This document shows, one piece after another, positions 15,401 through 26,119 of a DNA stretch of 64,000 nt; positions within the stretch are counted from its first letter, which is position 1, and every line of letters starts with the position of its first letter. The notes under the pieces are model-generated. The model was given only the letters and a program-made list of their open reading frames with translations. It was not told the DNA's origin and searched no databases. A program made the position numbers and the translations under genes. Source of the DNA: Rallus limicola (taxonomy: Eukaryota; Chordata; Aves; Gruiformes; Rallidae); the NCBI GenBank assembly GCA_022605955.1, contig JAKCOZ010000003.1:42186761-42250760 (forward strand), read 5' to 3'.

Positions 15401-18400
15401 GCAGAAGAAAAATGTCCAACCTTTACTCATTCGTTACCTCGAAGTGCCACCATTAGCAGGTAAACAAGATAAAGTCTATGAGAACGCTCTCTCCAACCCT
15501 GGCAAAACTGAAAGCTCAGTAGCATCTAGCATCTGAAAAACATATTTGGAGGTTGTTTGTGAAAATATGGCAGCTTTCAGGAATCAGAAATAATCCAGTT
15601 CTGATAACTAGAACCTGCTGTGCTCACATGCACTGCCTGCTCTCTCCCAGGGTCAAATGTGCAGGCTACATGACGCAGTAAGGAACATCAGTCCCTCAAC
15701 TATATAGTAATCCTGACATTCCCAAGCAGAGGGGAAGGGCACTGATGCAGCAGTCAGCATACTGTTCACATGAACAGCAAGGGATCTGACAGAGACTGCA
15801 ATTTAAGCCATGCTCACCTAAGCCTGTAAAAAACCAAACATGCTAGCAAGCACTTGCTGTTAGCTAGGCACCCTGGTGAGAGCAGACACCCATGTTGTGA
15901 TGGAGACAAGTACAGAACACTCAGACTGTCAAGTGACTTATGGCCCTGCAAAACAATTCTTTCTGTTACAGAAAAGTGTGAAATAATTACATTTGCTAAT
16001 ACTTGCTAATTAGGTATGCAATCAATTACTATTTAACTTAAGTAGAAGCATGTGGCAGTCTATGCACTTAACTGGAGGATGCAAAAGAACCACAATACCT
16101 GATGAAGACAGCATCAAACAAAGGCAAGTAGGAATTAAATGTTCAGGCCCAACATGTTTCTTCTAAGTTTTCTTAGCTGCAGCAAGCTACTAAAATGCCC
16201 AAGTAGAAAAACACAGTAGACCATGTTCTAGGAGCAGTCAGTCCATACTGTGATATATTTAGTCTGTTGGTGCATGTGCAGGTAGTATCAGAGCTACAGA
16301 TCATCACCTCCCTACCCTACCCTCCCCCCTCCCTAGTCACTCGCAGCTTCCTGAGCAGCACACCACATCTTCAGCCAGCCTGGTCCTACCTCTGGTGTGG
16401 CACCTCTGCAAAACAGCCAAACACAACTGAACGAACTATGTGGGTAATGCCTCTTAAATTATGTTTTCAGTGCTTTCTATCATGGCCAAACACATGCCTG
16501 CTTCACCACAGAGCTGGAAAGAGTTGGAGGGTGCAAGAACAACTGAACTCATGCTGCCATATGATATTGGTAATGCTAATCTGTGGGCTCTATTCACACC
16601 AACTAAAAACAAAGCACACCATATGCTCTTACTGAAAGGGCTATCTCTCTGCATTGGCAGATAACACGCAGTTCGCCAAGGGCTTGAAATCTAAATGCAG
16701 AGAGTAGCACTTGGCTTTCCAGTCAGGAATCTGGCATGAAAGGAGTCGTTGAAAAGACACACACATCCTGTACTTGTAAGCATGGAAGGGAATGTTTACA
16801 AGCCAGTTATACAAGCATATACCAGAAGGTGTAAAATACAGGTTCATATCTCAAAGATAAATTCAACTTCAGCAACAAAATAAGTGATATACTGAAGACA
16901 GACACACGGTCAGAAAAACTCCAATCTGAAGACAGCAGGAGAGGCTGAGCCTTTTATACTATATATATGTTTATATATATATATATTTAAATATATTTTA
17001 CCTTTATACTGAATATTCCCCAAGGATAGCCAACCTACACTAGTTAGAAAATCTTACCTTCTAACAAAAGCAAGCAGTCAGGCCTTCCTTCAATGCACAA
17101 AATACAGCAAAAAAATGGCATGAAATAAATCTAAAATAGTGAGACAAGCACAGAATGTGTCGTAGTGGCTACAGATAAGTTCTCAAGAACACAAGGCTTA
17201 AAGCAAAATGGGAGCACGCTTCAAGTCATTTAAGCTGGTGTCTTTCCCCTGACATTTTAGAAAGCCTGTGTCAGATCCGCTGCCGAAGTATGAAATGCTT
17301 GTTTCAGACCCAAGAACTGAACAGCAGCTTCCAGCCCTTCCTTCCCTCTCCTTTTGATGTTCTCTGGAAACTGCTGTGGTCACTCCTGGCAGGAATGTCA
17401 CACTATCAGCAGCAATAGCCAGCTCATTTAGCATTCACCTTGCAGTCACATCACACTGAGTGCTCACAACTCTGGCTGGCTCTTCTGTGAAGAAGCCATA
17501 AGTAAAGGCTGAAGGCAGAATAAGACTTGACATTTAGTACTGTTAAGACACAACTTATCAACAAAAAGCTGCCAGGTTTTGCCCAAGATCATATGCCAAA
17601 AGTGCTTAAGCACTGAAGTTGTAACTCACTTGCCCTTAAGACAACAAAATAGTGAAGACCAACATCCTGCTGTTTTACACAAGGAAGTTTTTCTAAGTTT
17701 ATCTAAACTACCTAAAGAATTGATTTTTTTCTTTGATGCCGTCACTAGAATGTCAACAAAAGCCTACTCAGAAAAAAAATAAAAATCAATAAACCTATTT
17801 ATAAAACTACTTAAATAAAAAACAATTACAAGAAGCAACTACAGAACATAATTACAGCAATGAAAAGGCACTCTGAATAGCGCTTTAGGGTATCTAGCCT
17901 ATATAGCATCAGCCACCTGTACAAAGTTGATCATCCATGTAAATGAGTATAAAATGGACAAATTCACATTATAGTCTTTTGAGACAAGCTTTTAGTATCT
18001 CTTCTGCTTGAAGAAATAAATTCCTCTGACTACAAGCACAAGAAAGTTCAAATTTCTGCTAATTCCTAAGCAATTTGTACACACCAAACACAGCCCCTGT
18101 TTTCAAACAGACTAGCAATTTGTGTGCCAAGCTGCCTTCTCAACAATTTACCAAAACTGAAAAATGCCCAGGCACACCCCGGCACAGGTTTAATTCCTGT
18201 ACTCCGGCAAAGCCTTTATGTTGAGCCTTATGAGCGTGACATTTGCTTTTAAAGCCAACACGTTTTCCTGCATTCCACGGTTTTCCAAACAACCCAAAAC
18301 AGCGCAGACAAAGTTTCACCTTTGGCATAATATCATACATTGCCCTTTTAAGAAAAGATATTTGCATCTGTATATAAGGCAATCCAGCATTTCCACGAGG

Positions 18401-19025
18401 TCCTAGGTAGAGTATAAACTCCTTTCAGAGCTGCGTGAGAGGGTGAAAGCACTGCAAAAGCACAAGGCAAGCTGCCACACAGCCCGCTGGCTCTCCGCGG
18501 GTATCCGTGAGGCGGGCTAGCAACAGTAACGCCTACAGAACCTACACAGCCGGGCCTGGCTGAACACCGGAGGTGGCACGGCGTCAGCGCGGCGCACCCG
18601 TGACCCCTCGCTAGAGCAGCGAGAAGGAGGCAGGAAGCGGCCGGCACCGGCCGGGCACCGGCGCCCGCTCGCCACTCAAGGCCTCCCCTCGCAAGGCGCG
18701 GAAGGAAAAGGGGTGCTGCCGAAAATGGATGCCCCTCCAGGCCCCGGAAGATGAGGCGGGCTAAGGGGTTAAGCGGGAGCCCCGGGACCCGAGAAGCCCA
18801 ACCCAGCCCCGCAGCGGTGGAGTCCGCCCCGCACGGCCCAACCCCGGACGCGGCCTTTCGCCGCCGCCGCCGCCCGCTCTTACCCTCCGCGATGACCCTC
18901 TTGATGCGCAGCTTCATGTCCCCCATCTCCACCGTCTGCCCCACAAAATCATTCTGGTCGCGGCTGGCCGCCCCCAGGGAGCCGGGGCCCGTCAGGAAGT
19001 CCAGAGCGGACTGAAAGAGCGACAT
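322..19025 (-). CDS. GAK: GAK, cyclin-G-associated kinase, 5' part (coding exons 1-6; gene continues left of window)
   Basis: GAK is a serine/threonine kinase of the NAK family. It phosphorylates clathrin adaptor mu subunits and, through a C-terminal auxilin/J region, recruits HSC70 for clathrin uncoating at the trans-Golgi and coated vesicles. Six exons (18884-19025, 6785-6846, 5346-5405, 3496-3610, 2925-3067, 322-447) join in phase to give residues 1-216. Visible: N-terminus MSLFQSALDFL, glycine-rich loop EGGFAFVYE, VAIK-type lysine in DYALKRLL, catalytic HRDLK (Asp172) and DFG (Asp190-Gly192), then the start of the activation segment (YPDYNWSAQKRAVVEEE). These match mammalian GAK almost residue for residue. 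The rest of the kinase domain and the PTEN-like, clathrin-binding and J domains lie beyond base 1. The start is the only ATG that gives the family N-terminus and it sits in a CpG island. No breaks are seen. Confidence 0.97.
448..2924 (-). other. GAK: GAK intron 5
   Basis: A 2.5-kb AT-rich intron. Short open frames here have no family resemblance and no flanking splice logic. No mobile element is recognised. Confidence 0.8.
2925..3067 (-). CDS. GAK: GAK coding exon 5
   Basis: 143 bases, completing 48 codons from QVVEFLKKVESKGSISCDTV to the catalytic loop PPIIHRDLK. Acceptor CTCCTACAG|GACAGG, donor AAAG|GTGTGT. Contains the catalytic Asp of the HRD motif. Confidence 0.96.
3496..3610 (-). CDS. 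GAK: GAK coding exon 4
   Basis: 115 bases, 38 codons plus one base, from KKLSGHPNIVQFCSAAS to the hinge (LLLTELCKG). The acceptor (CTCCAG) is preceded by only a weak pyrimidine tract; the donor is AAAG|GTAAAT. Confidence 0.95.
3611..6784 (-). other. GAK: GAK introns 3 and 2 (around exon 3)
   Basis: Intronic DNA on either side of the 60-base exon 3 (5346-5405). Apart from that exon I see only AT-rich sequence with short A and T runs. Confidence 0.8.
5346..5405 (-). CDS. GAK: GAK coding exon 3
   Basis: 60 bases, exactly 20 codons (RLLSNEEEKNKAIIQEVCFM), phase 0 at both ends. This is the alpha-C helix region of the N-lobe, including the Glu that pairs with the ATP-binding Lys. Acceptor TTTTTTTGACAG, donor ATG|GTATCC. 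Confidence 0.95.
6785..6846 (-). CDS. GAK: GAK coding exon 2
   Basis: Encodes the rest of the glycine-rich loop and the ATP-anchoring lysine (GFAFVYEAQDLGSGKDYALK). 62 bases; acceptor CTTGTAG|GTGG and donor AAAG|GTAAG. The first two bases complete the glycine codon split with exon 1. Confidence 0.96.
7626..7641. repeat. Perfect 16-bp palindrome with a partial second copy
   Basis: The 16 bases actgcatatatgcagt read the same on both strands, and the core ctgcatatatgc recurs about 20 bp downstream (from 7649). Small and probably incidental. Confidence 0.6.
10102..10174 (-). CDS. Candidate alternative first coding exon of GAK, inside intron 1
   Basis: On the minus strand an ATG at 10172-10174, with A at -3, opens 24 codons plus one base (begins MSSFKFDLSNLSLDSSYAGF, ends TGHP) and runs straight into a strong donor, CCAG|GTAAGG. 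The leftover single G is the same phase as GAK exon 1, so splicing to GAK exon 2 at 6846 would read in frame into GGFAFVYEAQ. An in-frame TAA lies 9 bases upstream of the ATG, so the exon would have to be a first coding exon. The product would lack the normal first 47 residues, including the first beta strand of the kinase N-lobe. This rests on ORF, Kozak context, donor and phase only; no promoter element is obvious and chance remains possible. Confidence 0.4.
10834..10862 (-). mobile_element. Short CR1 3'-end-like relic
   Basis: The motif atagaatcacagaatc followed by tcacagaat resembles the reverse complement of the terminal 8-bp repeats of avian CR1 (ATTCTATG units). No body of the element can be followed, so the call is weak. 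Confidence 0.35.
12366..12385. repeat. Poly(A) run, about 20 bases
   Basis: An uninterrupted A run in GAK intron 1. No retrocopy sequence is recognisable upstream of it. Confidence 0.8.
16957..16996. repeat. (AT)n-rich microsatellite
   Basis: Imperfect alternating A/T tract (tatactatatatatg..., then tatatatatatat...) in GAK intron 1. Confidence 0.85.
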
Positions 19026-19480
19026 GGCCCCGCTCGGAGATGCCCGTCGCAGAGGAAGGGGGGGAAGGGAGGAGGGGAGCGGGGGGGCAACGGCGGCTGC
19101 GGCGACGGGGTTCGAGAGGAGAGCTGCGGGGGAGAGGAGGAGAGGCGGGGCGACTCCACCAAGCTACCGACCGCAGCAGCGGCGGCAGCAGACCGCCTTC
19201 TCGAACGCCGTTCCCAAAGCTCTGGGGTACTTCCGGGAGTGCTGCGTCACTTATGACCTCACGGTGCCACCTCCTCCTTGCCCGCCCCGCCGCCACCGCC
19301 AGAGGGGCGGGGAGAGGAGGAGCAGGGAGGGAAGGGGAGGGGAGGGGCGGGGAGGGGCGGAACGGGGCGGGGCGGTGGAGCCGCGCAGCTCAAGGCGCTT
19401 TAGCGGCCGGCAGGCGGCAGTAGGGGCCGCGTCAGGCGGGCGGCGATCGGTGTTCTGGGGCGATGGCGCAGGACGGGGAA
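18480..19480 (-). promoter_or_regulatory. GAK: CpG island and GAK promoter
   Basis: GC- and CpG-rich island in an otherwise AT-rich region, containing GAK exon 1. Upstream of the ATG (higher coordinates) are an ETS-like site ACTTCCGGG at about 19229, a CRE-like TGACCTCA at 19254-19261 and a cluster of Sp1-type GC boxes (ggggcgggg variants) at 19345-19375. There is no TATA box. This is a typical housekeeping promoter and may be bidirectional. Confidence 0.85.
18884..19025 (-). CDS. GAK: GAK coding exon 1
   Basis: This exon carries the start codon at 19023-19025 and encodes 47 codons plus one base, from MSLFQSALDF to the beginning of the glycine-rich loop (KRVIAEG). The donor is GAGG|GTAAGAG on the minus strand. 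It lies inside the CpG island, so the 5' UTR and transcription start are expected just upstream (higher coordinates). Confidence 0.96.
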
Positions 19481-19504
19481 TGGGAGTTGTTCATTAGGCA
19501 GTAG
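19463..19504 (+). other. Micro-ORF (13 codons) divergent from GAK
   Basis: An ATG in good context (gcgATGG) opens 13 codons, MAQDGEWELFIRQ, then TAG, at the downstream edge of the GAK CpG island on the opposite strand. It could be a uORF of a divergent non-coding transcript, or the coding start of a spliced transcript using a weak donor (GCA|GTAGAT). No downstream partner exon was identified. Confidence 0.2.
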
Positions 19505-22500
19505 ATTTCCCGCCTCCCTACCCTCGTCAGCAGCTTGACGGTCACCAGGAGGTAATGGCCCCCCGATGAGAGCCTCAGGCCTGGGTGGCGGTGGCGCCTT
19601 GGCGTGCTGCGCACTTCTCCCCTGCTCTTCCTTCGCCCCCACTTGCCTGCACGTGCACCTGCACACATGGGAAAACATGGCAGCGCTGCCCGTCCCACGC
19701 ACCACAGTGTAGCGGGTATCTGGACACTGGTAATTGCTATAATCCCCACAGGGATGAGTTCAGATGTCTGCGCGAGCAGGTCGCTTACCTTGTAAGGCCT
19801 ATATGCTGCATAAGGCTGTGCGACCGGGGACAGCAGATGTCTGCCTCAGAACACAAGGCTGTCTCAAAACCATTTGTTTCAGAAAAAGTACTGGTAACCC
19901 GGACTCGCCTTCGAAAAGCCACATCTCTGCGCTATTGCAGTCTGCTTGCTGCCAGCAGCCACCACTGACAGATGACCCCAGACAACCCCATTCTGCAAGA
20001 CTTTGGGTGGACATACTTACTTTCTCCTGCACAGAAGTGTAGCTAAGTATTTTAAGGTTGCACTTCTCAATCAACTTCCATAAGATGAGGATTTGCTGTT
20101 CTTTGTGATACTGTGTAAATTATAGGGGCATGATGGCATCTTTTGCTTCCCTCACTGTTTTATGGTGCCTACCACTCAAGAGTGTGGCCTTAAATGCTGG
20201 GAGGTTTGTACAGAGATCCCTTTACATATATGTGTGTCTTATTTTTAAAAAATAGTAAATTATCAAATATCATACAGATAATATCTTTCTATTTGTAACA
20301 GTGGCAAACTTCTATTTTTCAGTTCTCCCTATGAGAAAACCTCTTGCTACCACAAATTGTACCACCATCACCACTTTGAGAACAGCAGATTCTGTTCACA
20401 GCAGGAGCATCCTACTTTGGTTTCTGACTTTCCCAATTAGTATTTTTTCATGCAAAGGCTGGAATGGCTTTGGATGACCACTGCTAGATAGGCTCGTTAC
20501 ACCATACTGTTCTTACTGTCCCCTAGCCTATCATTCACCTGAATGTTCCTCTTCAAAGACTCGTTCATACAAGGCCACTGGAAAAGGAACAGGATCTTTT
20601 ATAAGGAATCAGAGAAGTAATCCTTCTGTGTTTGAAGGTGTGGATTTCATGTTAGCAACTTTATTATTCCCAAAAGGAGAACTTTGTCGCAGGCAGAATA
20701 TCACAGAATTATCGAATGGTTTGGGTTGGAATGGACCTTTGAGTTGACTATAACTCATACTTTAGCTTAAATGAAGACTGAGTTTTTTGACATGAGGTGA
20801 GAGACCTGGGGTAAAACAACCCCTGTGTCTGGGTTTGGGTTTTGGGGGATTTTATTTTTGCTAACTGGCTTTATCATGGCCAGGTCCCTGACAGTTTCAA
20901 TGCTCAGCCTCACATTTCCATCAGTGCATAAGAGACTTCAAGGCTGTAAGAAACAGCAGAGGATGACAAGGCAGTGTACATTTTAAAATAAAATTCCATC
21001 TTTGAAAACTGATTGTTTTTTAAACTCTGTTCTTTTACTACTCACTACAATAGAAGTTTGACTGTTGAGAAAGGTTCTTGACACAAATTATCCAAAATTT
21101 CATTCTGAAAATCATATGTTGACGGGCATCAAGTGTCAGGTCTTCTACTAAAAGCTCAAACTACAGATTTGTACAATTCCTCTGACTGCTTGAAATGGCT
21201 CAGATAGGACAGTCATAGCTTACAGTGGGTGTGAGTTTGACCCAAGACAGACTGCATTTGCTGTCACTATCTATTACAAATGAAGAAAGTGTAGGAAAAA
21301 ATGTAATTTAAAAAGTGGGAACAATAAGTTTGAAAAAATCAGGATGGATTTGGCACTCCAGCTGCTGCAGGTATGCTAGGAGAGCCTTGATGTAAATACA
21401 GCTTTTCTGCCTAAAAAGTTTAAAAGAATTCCTGGGTAATATTTTAATACCCTGCATATTTAAATATCTGAGACTATACTGGGGAGGTCATGCAGGCCAC
21501 TAAGTACGATGCAGTTTGAAATGCTTGCAGCTGTCTACAAGGCTCTCCGTCAGTGGGTCTGACCTCTTTATTTAATGCTGAGACAAAAGTGTCATAAAGT
21601 GTTACAGTTTTTAACAGCACTTGGCAAGAAAAGCAACATACTCTTTATTTATTCAGCCCTATAGATTTTTAAAGTTGTTGAAGGCAGTAAGGCTTATCCA
21701 ATTACACGCTAGCATCATCTCTGTTAAAAAGCAGAGGAAAACAACATTGTACATTCCATTACTAATTTGCATCCCAGCTCTGACAGTCATACGGGACTGC
21801 TGCTTCATGGGGTTGAGCTCCTGCTGAAAAAGGTCTGATCCAGCCTTCCTGTTTTAACTCTCATCCAGTCCTCTTCCTTTCACAGCCTCTCTCAGAATGA
21901 CCTAAGAAATCTTGGGTGGGGAAGGTGTTAAAGAAGGTATTTCTTTTTGTATCATAAGGCTGAGGCAAGGCAGAGCTATAAACTTGGGAATTATTAAAAG
22001 AAAAGTTCATTCTGTCTATTAGGATATAGTAAAGATACGCACTTAAATTTCCATTCCAGTACTTGCTTTTAACTCCTTAGGAATTAAATGAATTAAATAG
22101 TAGTGAATTAGCACTCTACTTCATATTTCTCTATATGGCATTTATTCGAGATATAGCTAAGAAAATGGCATATATAATAATGTCTGTGAAGCTCTAGATA
22201 GGGCTTGTTAGGTTCAGGACAGCTGTTGCAGAAGTACATCTTGGAAGATTAAATACATCCCCACAGTTTGTATTTCTCGTACAGGTGCTCTTGCGAATGT
22301 ACTCTGAAAGCATGAGTCACAAAGCCAATCCTGACACAAAGAAACAGAACAGGTGTGACCTTTCCTAATTTAACTTTGTGCATGCAGAGATCCTTCATCT
22401 CTTCCAAGACTGGAAGAAAGAAAAAGGTACTTTCAGAGCTGAGCTAGCACTTAATGTTTCATTAGTTTTCTTCCCTAATTGGCTAGTCTAGGTTTGAGTG

Positions 22501-23439
22501 AAACTATGCCCTTTTAAAAGATTTAGGTTTTAATTCTGCCTCAGACAATCCTGCAAGAATCGTCAGGAAGTGCCTACCCAAATTGGCTATTTGAAAAAAC
22601 TGTTTTCTAGACCTGCCACTAAAACCTCTACATGTTGTAGTGTATGGTACACACAAGTAATTTTCTGCAATACAGATTTTTCAGCCATGTACCTGCTTTT
22701 GTATCAGCTGGATGTTGTTACAGCCTGCCACTTTGGGCAATATTGCAAAACACAATGCATAAACCACTGTGTTCTGATGTGCAGTTATGATTTTCTTACC
22801 AACATTATGAGCCACTGCATTTTAGAAGATTTTTTATAACATACTGTAACCACGTATTTCAAAGAAGATCTTGTTCATTTGATATTTAAATAACAAGTTT
22901 AATAAAGCAATATTTGCAGCATTTGGAAATAAAAATATTTTGATTGATTCCCATATGTAGGATAGATTATAATTTAGGTAAACTTTCATCAGTAACTGCC
23001 ATCTTAATGCCCAAGTCTGATTTGGGCCTCCTTTTTTATTTTTGAGGTTCCAGTTTAAGTGATTAATTTCAGATGCCAATCATTCAAAATAAAAGCCTTA
23101 ACTGATTTATGGAGCAATAGTTTTGTCTCTGACTACAAATTTAGCAGAGATAGCTTTTCTCTGCTTGTTTCAAAAGAGACATGTCTTTTACTGTTGTTGA
23201 GGCAAATTTTATGCAAGGCAAATTAGCCTATGTAAATAAAAAAAATAATTCGCCAGTTATTAGAAAACTCACTAAAATCTGAAGATGGGCTCTCTGTAGG
23301 CTGGATGTATAGTGTACCTGTTCCAATCTGTGGTTAGGGAATTCTTTTGCATCTGGTGATCCTGGCTACTTCGAAAGACAAAACAACATGAAGAAATCAA
23401 GGTTTGTACTCTGGAGGCAGAGGCTATCCAACTGCTTGA
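19505..23439. other. Intergenic region between GAK promoter and CR1 element
   Basis: No gene recognised. Contains a short antisense CR1 3' end at 20696-20745 and otherwise AT-rich unique sequence. Open frames are short and lack splice support. Confidence 0.75.
20696..20745 (-). mobile_element. CR1 LINE 3'-end fragment (antisense)
   Basis: The stretch atcacagaattatcgaatgg followed by tttgggttggaatggacctt is the reverse complement of the conserved CR1 3' end. Only about 50 bp are preserved. Confidence 0.75.
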
Positions 23440-24287
23440 AGAAACAGCCTTCAACTTCAAGCTGTGGTGTGGCCAACATGCTGGAGGGAAGAGATACCAT
23501 CCAAGGGGACCCTGACAAGCTTGAAAGGTGGGACCATGCAAACCTCATGGAGTTCAACAAGGCAAAGTGCAAGGTCCTACTCAGGGGTTGAGGCAATCCC
23601 CAGCAGAGCTACAGGTTGGGCAGAGAATGGATTGTGAGAGAGCAGCCCTGAGGAGAAGGACTTGGGGGTATTGGTGGATAAGAAGCTCAACAGCAATGCA
23701 CACTTGTGCAGCCCAGGAAGCCAACCATGTCCTGGGCCGCATCAAAAACAGCATGACCAGCAGGTCATGGGAGGTGATTCTGCCCCTCTGCTCTGGTCTC
23801 ATGAGACCCCACCTGGAGTGCTGTGTCCAGTTCTGGTGCCCCAAACATACAAAGGACATGGAACTATTTGAGGAGGTCCAGAGGAGGGCTACAAAGATGA
23901 TCAGAGGGCTGAAGCACCTCTCCTACAAAGACAGGCTGAGAGAGTCAGGCTTCTTCAGCCTGAAGACAAGGCTTTGAGGTCACCTTATTGCAGCCTACTG
24001 GAAAGATGGAGAGGGACTGTTGTATCAGTGATAGGACAAGGGGTAATGGGTTTAAACTGACAGAGGGTTGATTTAGATTAGATACAACAATGACATTCTT
24101 GCCATTGAGGGTGGTGAGGCACTGGCACAGGTTGCCCAGAGAAGCTGTGGCTGACCTCTGCCTGGCAGTGTTCAAGGCTAGGTTGGATGGTCAGAATAGG
24201 TGGAGGGTGTCCCTGCCTGTGGCAAGGAGGTTGGAACTAGATGGTCTTCGAGGTCTCTTCCAACCCAAACTGTTCTACAGTTCTACT
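23440..24287 (+). mobile_element. CR1 LINE, 5'-truncated, sense orientation
   Basis: About 850 bp of a chicken-repeat-1 non-LTR retrotransposon. Translation in shifting plus frames gives the end of the reverse-transcriptase ORF: LERWDHANLMEFNKAKCKVL, then EANHVLGRIKNSMTSRSWEV, then MRPHLECCVQFWCP and EVQRRATKMIRGLKHLSY. These are hallmark CR1 strings. The element ends in the usual 3' UTR (ggtcttcgaggtctcttcca followed by acccaa) with terminal ttctacag-type octamers near 24271-24286. Frameshifts and stops show it is dead; the 5' end is truncated as is usual for CR1. Confidence 0.93.
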
Positions 24288-26016
24288 TATGGGAAGCCAG
24301 AGACCGAGGTGAAATTAAGTGTTGCAGAAATGTGTTCAGTATAATTCATACTAGCTATAATTGAGACAGGTGTACAATTGAGACTATATGCCCATCTACT
24401 GAAATGTCTTTCAGAAGGTCATTACAGTCACTTTACCACATAATGATCTCTGCAATCCCTTGCCATTTGAAACTTGTATGCTTACATTAGTAAAAGTGGA
24501 AGTTAATTCAGATTTTTTAACAAGCTACATTACTATATCCTTTTTGAACAAATTTTACTAAAGTTTAATGACATGTTTCATGCCTATATGGCCATATGCA
24601 TACCTAACTGGATTCGTTTCAGGCAGAGAGAAGTCCAGGGTCCTGTGACGCAAAGGAAGACTTCTCATTAAATAAAAAAAAAAGGAAAAACAAAAGCCCA
24701 CAAAATAATTGCATCTTTTATTCCAGGAACAAATCTGATTTTCTCATGGAAGAAAAAAGTAGGACTTTTCTGTAGGTCATAGGACTGATTGCAGCACTAC
24801 TGCGCTAGACCAGGTTAACTGTACCAAGCCAGGTAAGGCGTAGGTAAAATGACCTCACTTCAGCTCTGGTCTGTCAAAGGAACAACAGATTGGTCAGTCT
24901 TTATGTGAAAGGAAACAGCTTTTTAGAACTTATTTGAGACAAATCTTATATTCATCTACTTGCATTCAACAGACTCCCCACTGAAACCTATATTTTTCTC
25001 TCACTAGAGACAGGGTAAGCATATTACTTAGTTGCCGGTTACAGTTCCCTCAGATTAAGTAGGAGCAGGTACAGCAGTCCAACATTCTGTCTTCATTTAC
25101 AATTTGATTATAAGTTTGCTTGCTAGATTTTCTGCTTTCTGTATACAAGCCTTTTCACCCTTTCTAGTCCTTAAAGAGAAGCTAAATGATTTTGAATTCT
25201 CTTTCTCTGCTTTGTGCTGTCAGCCAGAGAAGTCAAAAGAACATAATGTCCTCTAAGTGTTTTTTACAGGTTTGGTTGGGGTTTTTTATATTTCAGAAGT
25301 GGCCAAATGAAACTTAATTGAAATGTTGTGCAGCAAATTCAGATTCATGCAGACATGGGAAACTCCAGTTTGAAGAGGAGGAGCTATAAATGAGTAAGAA
25401 TTACAAGACGGGGAGTTAATCAGTTTTCACAGATATGCCTATGAGACTATAATGTTAAAAGCAAACTGGTAGCACTACCTCATAGCTAAGTAATGTATAT
25501 TTACCTCCTTTAGCATTATGATGAACAATATTCTGAAATGGGTATTTTTACTAATTTGCTTGGACTAGAAGGACCATAGCTAAAGCTGTACTTACTCATG
25601 GAAGTCCTGGCCCACAGAATTAGGGCAATTTGTGCTCTTACTGCTTTCCTCTCACGTGGAGCTGCTCTAAGTTGCCTCACCAACTACATCCAATTCAGTT
25701 CAAAGTTAACTGGGTAATCAGTAGTGGGCTTCCGTGGCAGAACAGGAATGACTTCAACCATCTGTGCACTTAGAATTTGATCACAGGCCTATCTTGTTGA
25801 CAGGTTACTAAAGACAAAGCTGAAACGTACATTAGATGGAGGAGTATACATTTAAAGTGTGACACTGCTATGAAAGAGATTAAATGCAGTTATCAGTAAA
25901 TCTATTAACCACAGAATATAAGTTTGAAAAGAGTAGGTACAGGCCTGTCTTGAACAGCTTGAAATTTTACCTCATCATTAAATTACCTGTCAATTACATG
26001 AAACATTCTGAAAAGC
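24288..26016 (-). other. Intergenic DNA and probable 3' UTR of the MAT paralogue
   Basis: AT-rich sequence downstream of the MAT stop codon. The best polyadenylation signal on the minus strand is AATAAA (tttatt at 24717-24722), which would imply a 3' UTR of about 1.3 kb. I did not see the UACAGAGAA hairpin motif that regulates MAT2A. Confidence 0.4.
24717..24722 (-). terminator. Candidate poly(A) signal of the MAT paralogue
   Basis: AATAAA on the minus strand, about 1.3 kb beyond the stop codon. It is the only exact hexamer I noticed between the stop codon and the CR1 element; not confirmed by any transcript. Confidence 0.3.
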
Positions 26017-26119
26017 TTAATACACAAGCTTTTTGGGTATTTCCCATGTAAATTCTTCTCTCCCAAAGTGCCCATAGCATGCTGTTTTTTGATAGATTGG
26101 CTTCTTCAAATCCAGATCC
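26017..26119 (-). CDS. MAT paralogue exon 9 and stop
   Basis: 103 bases: [20 protein letters not shown] then [13 protein letters not shown] and TAA at 26017-26019. Acceptor ATTAAG after a long T tract. Confidence 0.96.

Larger units (their letters stand above)
6847..18883 (-). other. GAK: GAK intron 1, about 12 kb
   Basis: Large first intron. It holds a 16-bp palindrome at 7626-7641, the candidate alternative first exon at 10102-10174, a short CR1 3'-end-like motif at 10834-10862, an A20 run near 12366-12385 and an AT microsatellite at 16957-16996. The sequence becomes CpG-rich from about 18480 as it enters the promoter island. No further coding exon was recognised. Confidence 0.8.

Noticed and set aside
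19024..19497. Long Arg/Gly/Ala-rich open frames on both strands of the GAK CpG island
   Set aside because: Low-complexity translations typical of GC-rich promoter DNA, overlapping each other and GAK exon 1.
23272..24344. Several overlapping open frames on both strands
   Set aside because: They are remnants or shadows of the CR1 reverse-transcriptase ORF.
24288..26016. METTL16-type hairpin motif (UACAGAGAA) in the MAT 3' UTR
   Set aside because: Not found on the minus strand by eye; nearest similar strings differ at several bases.
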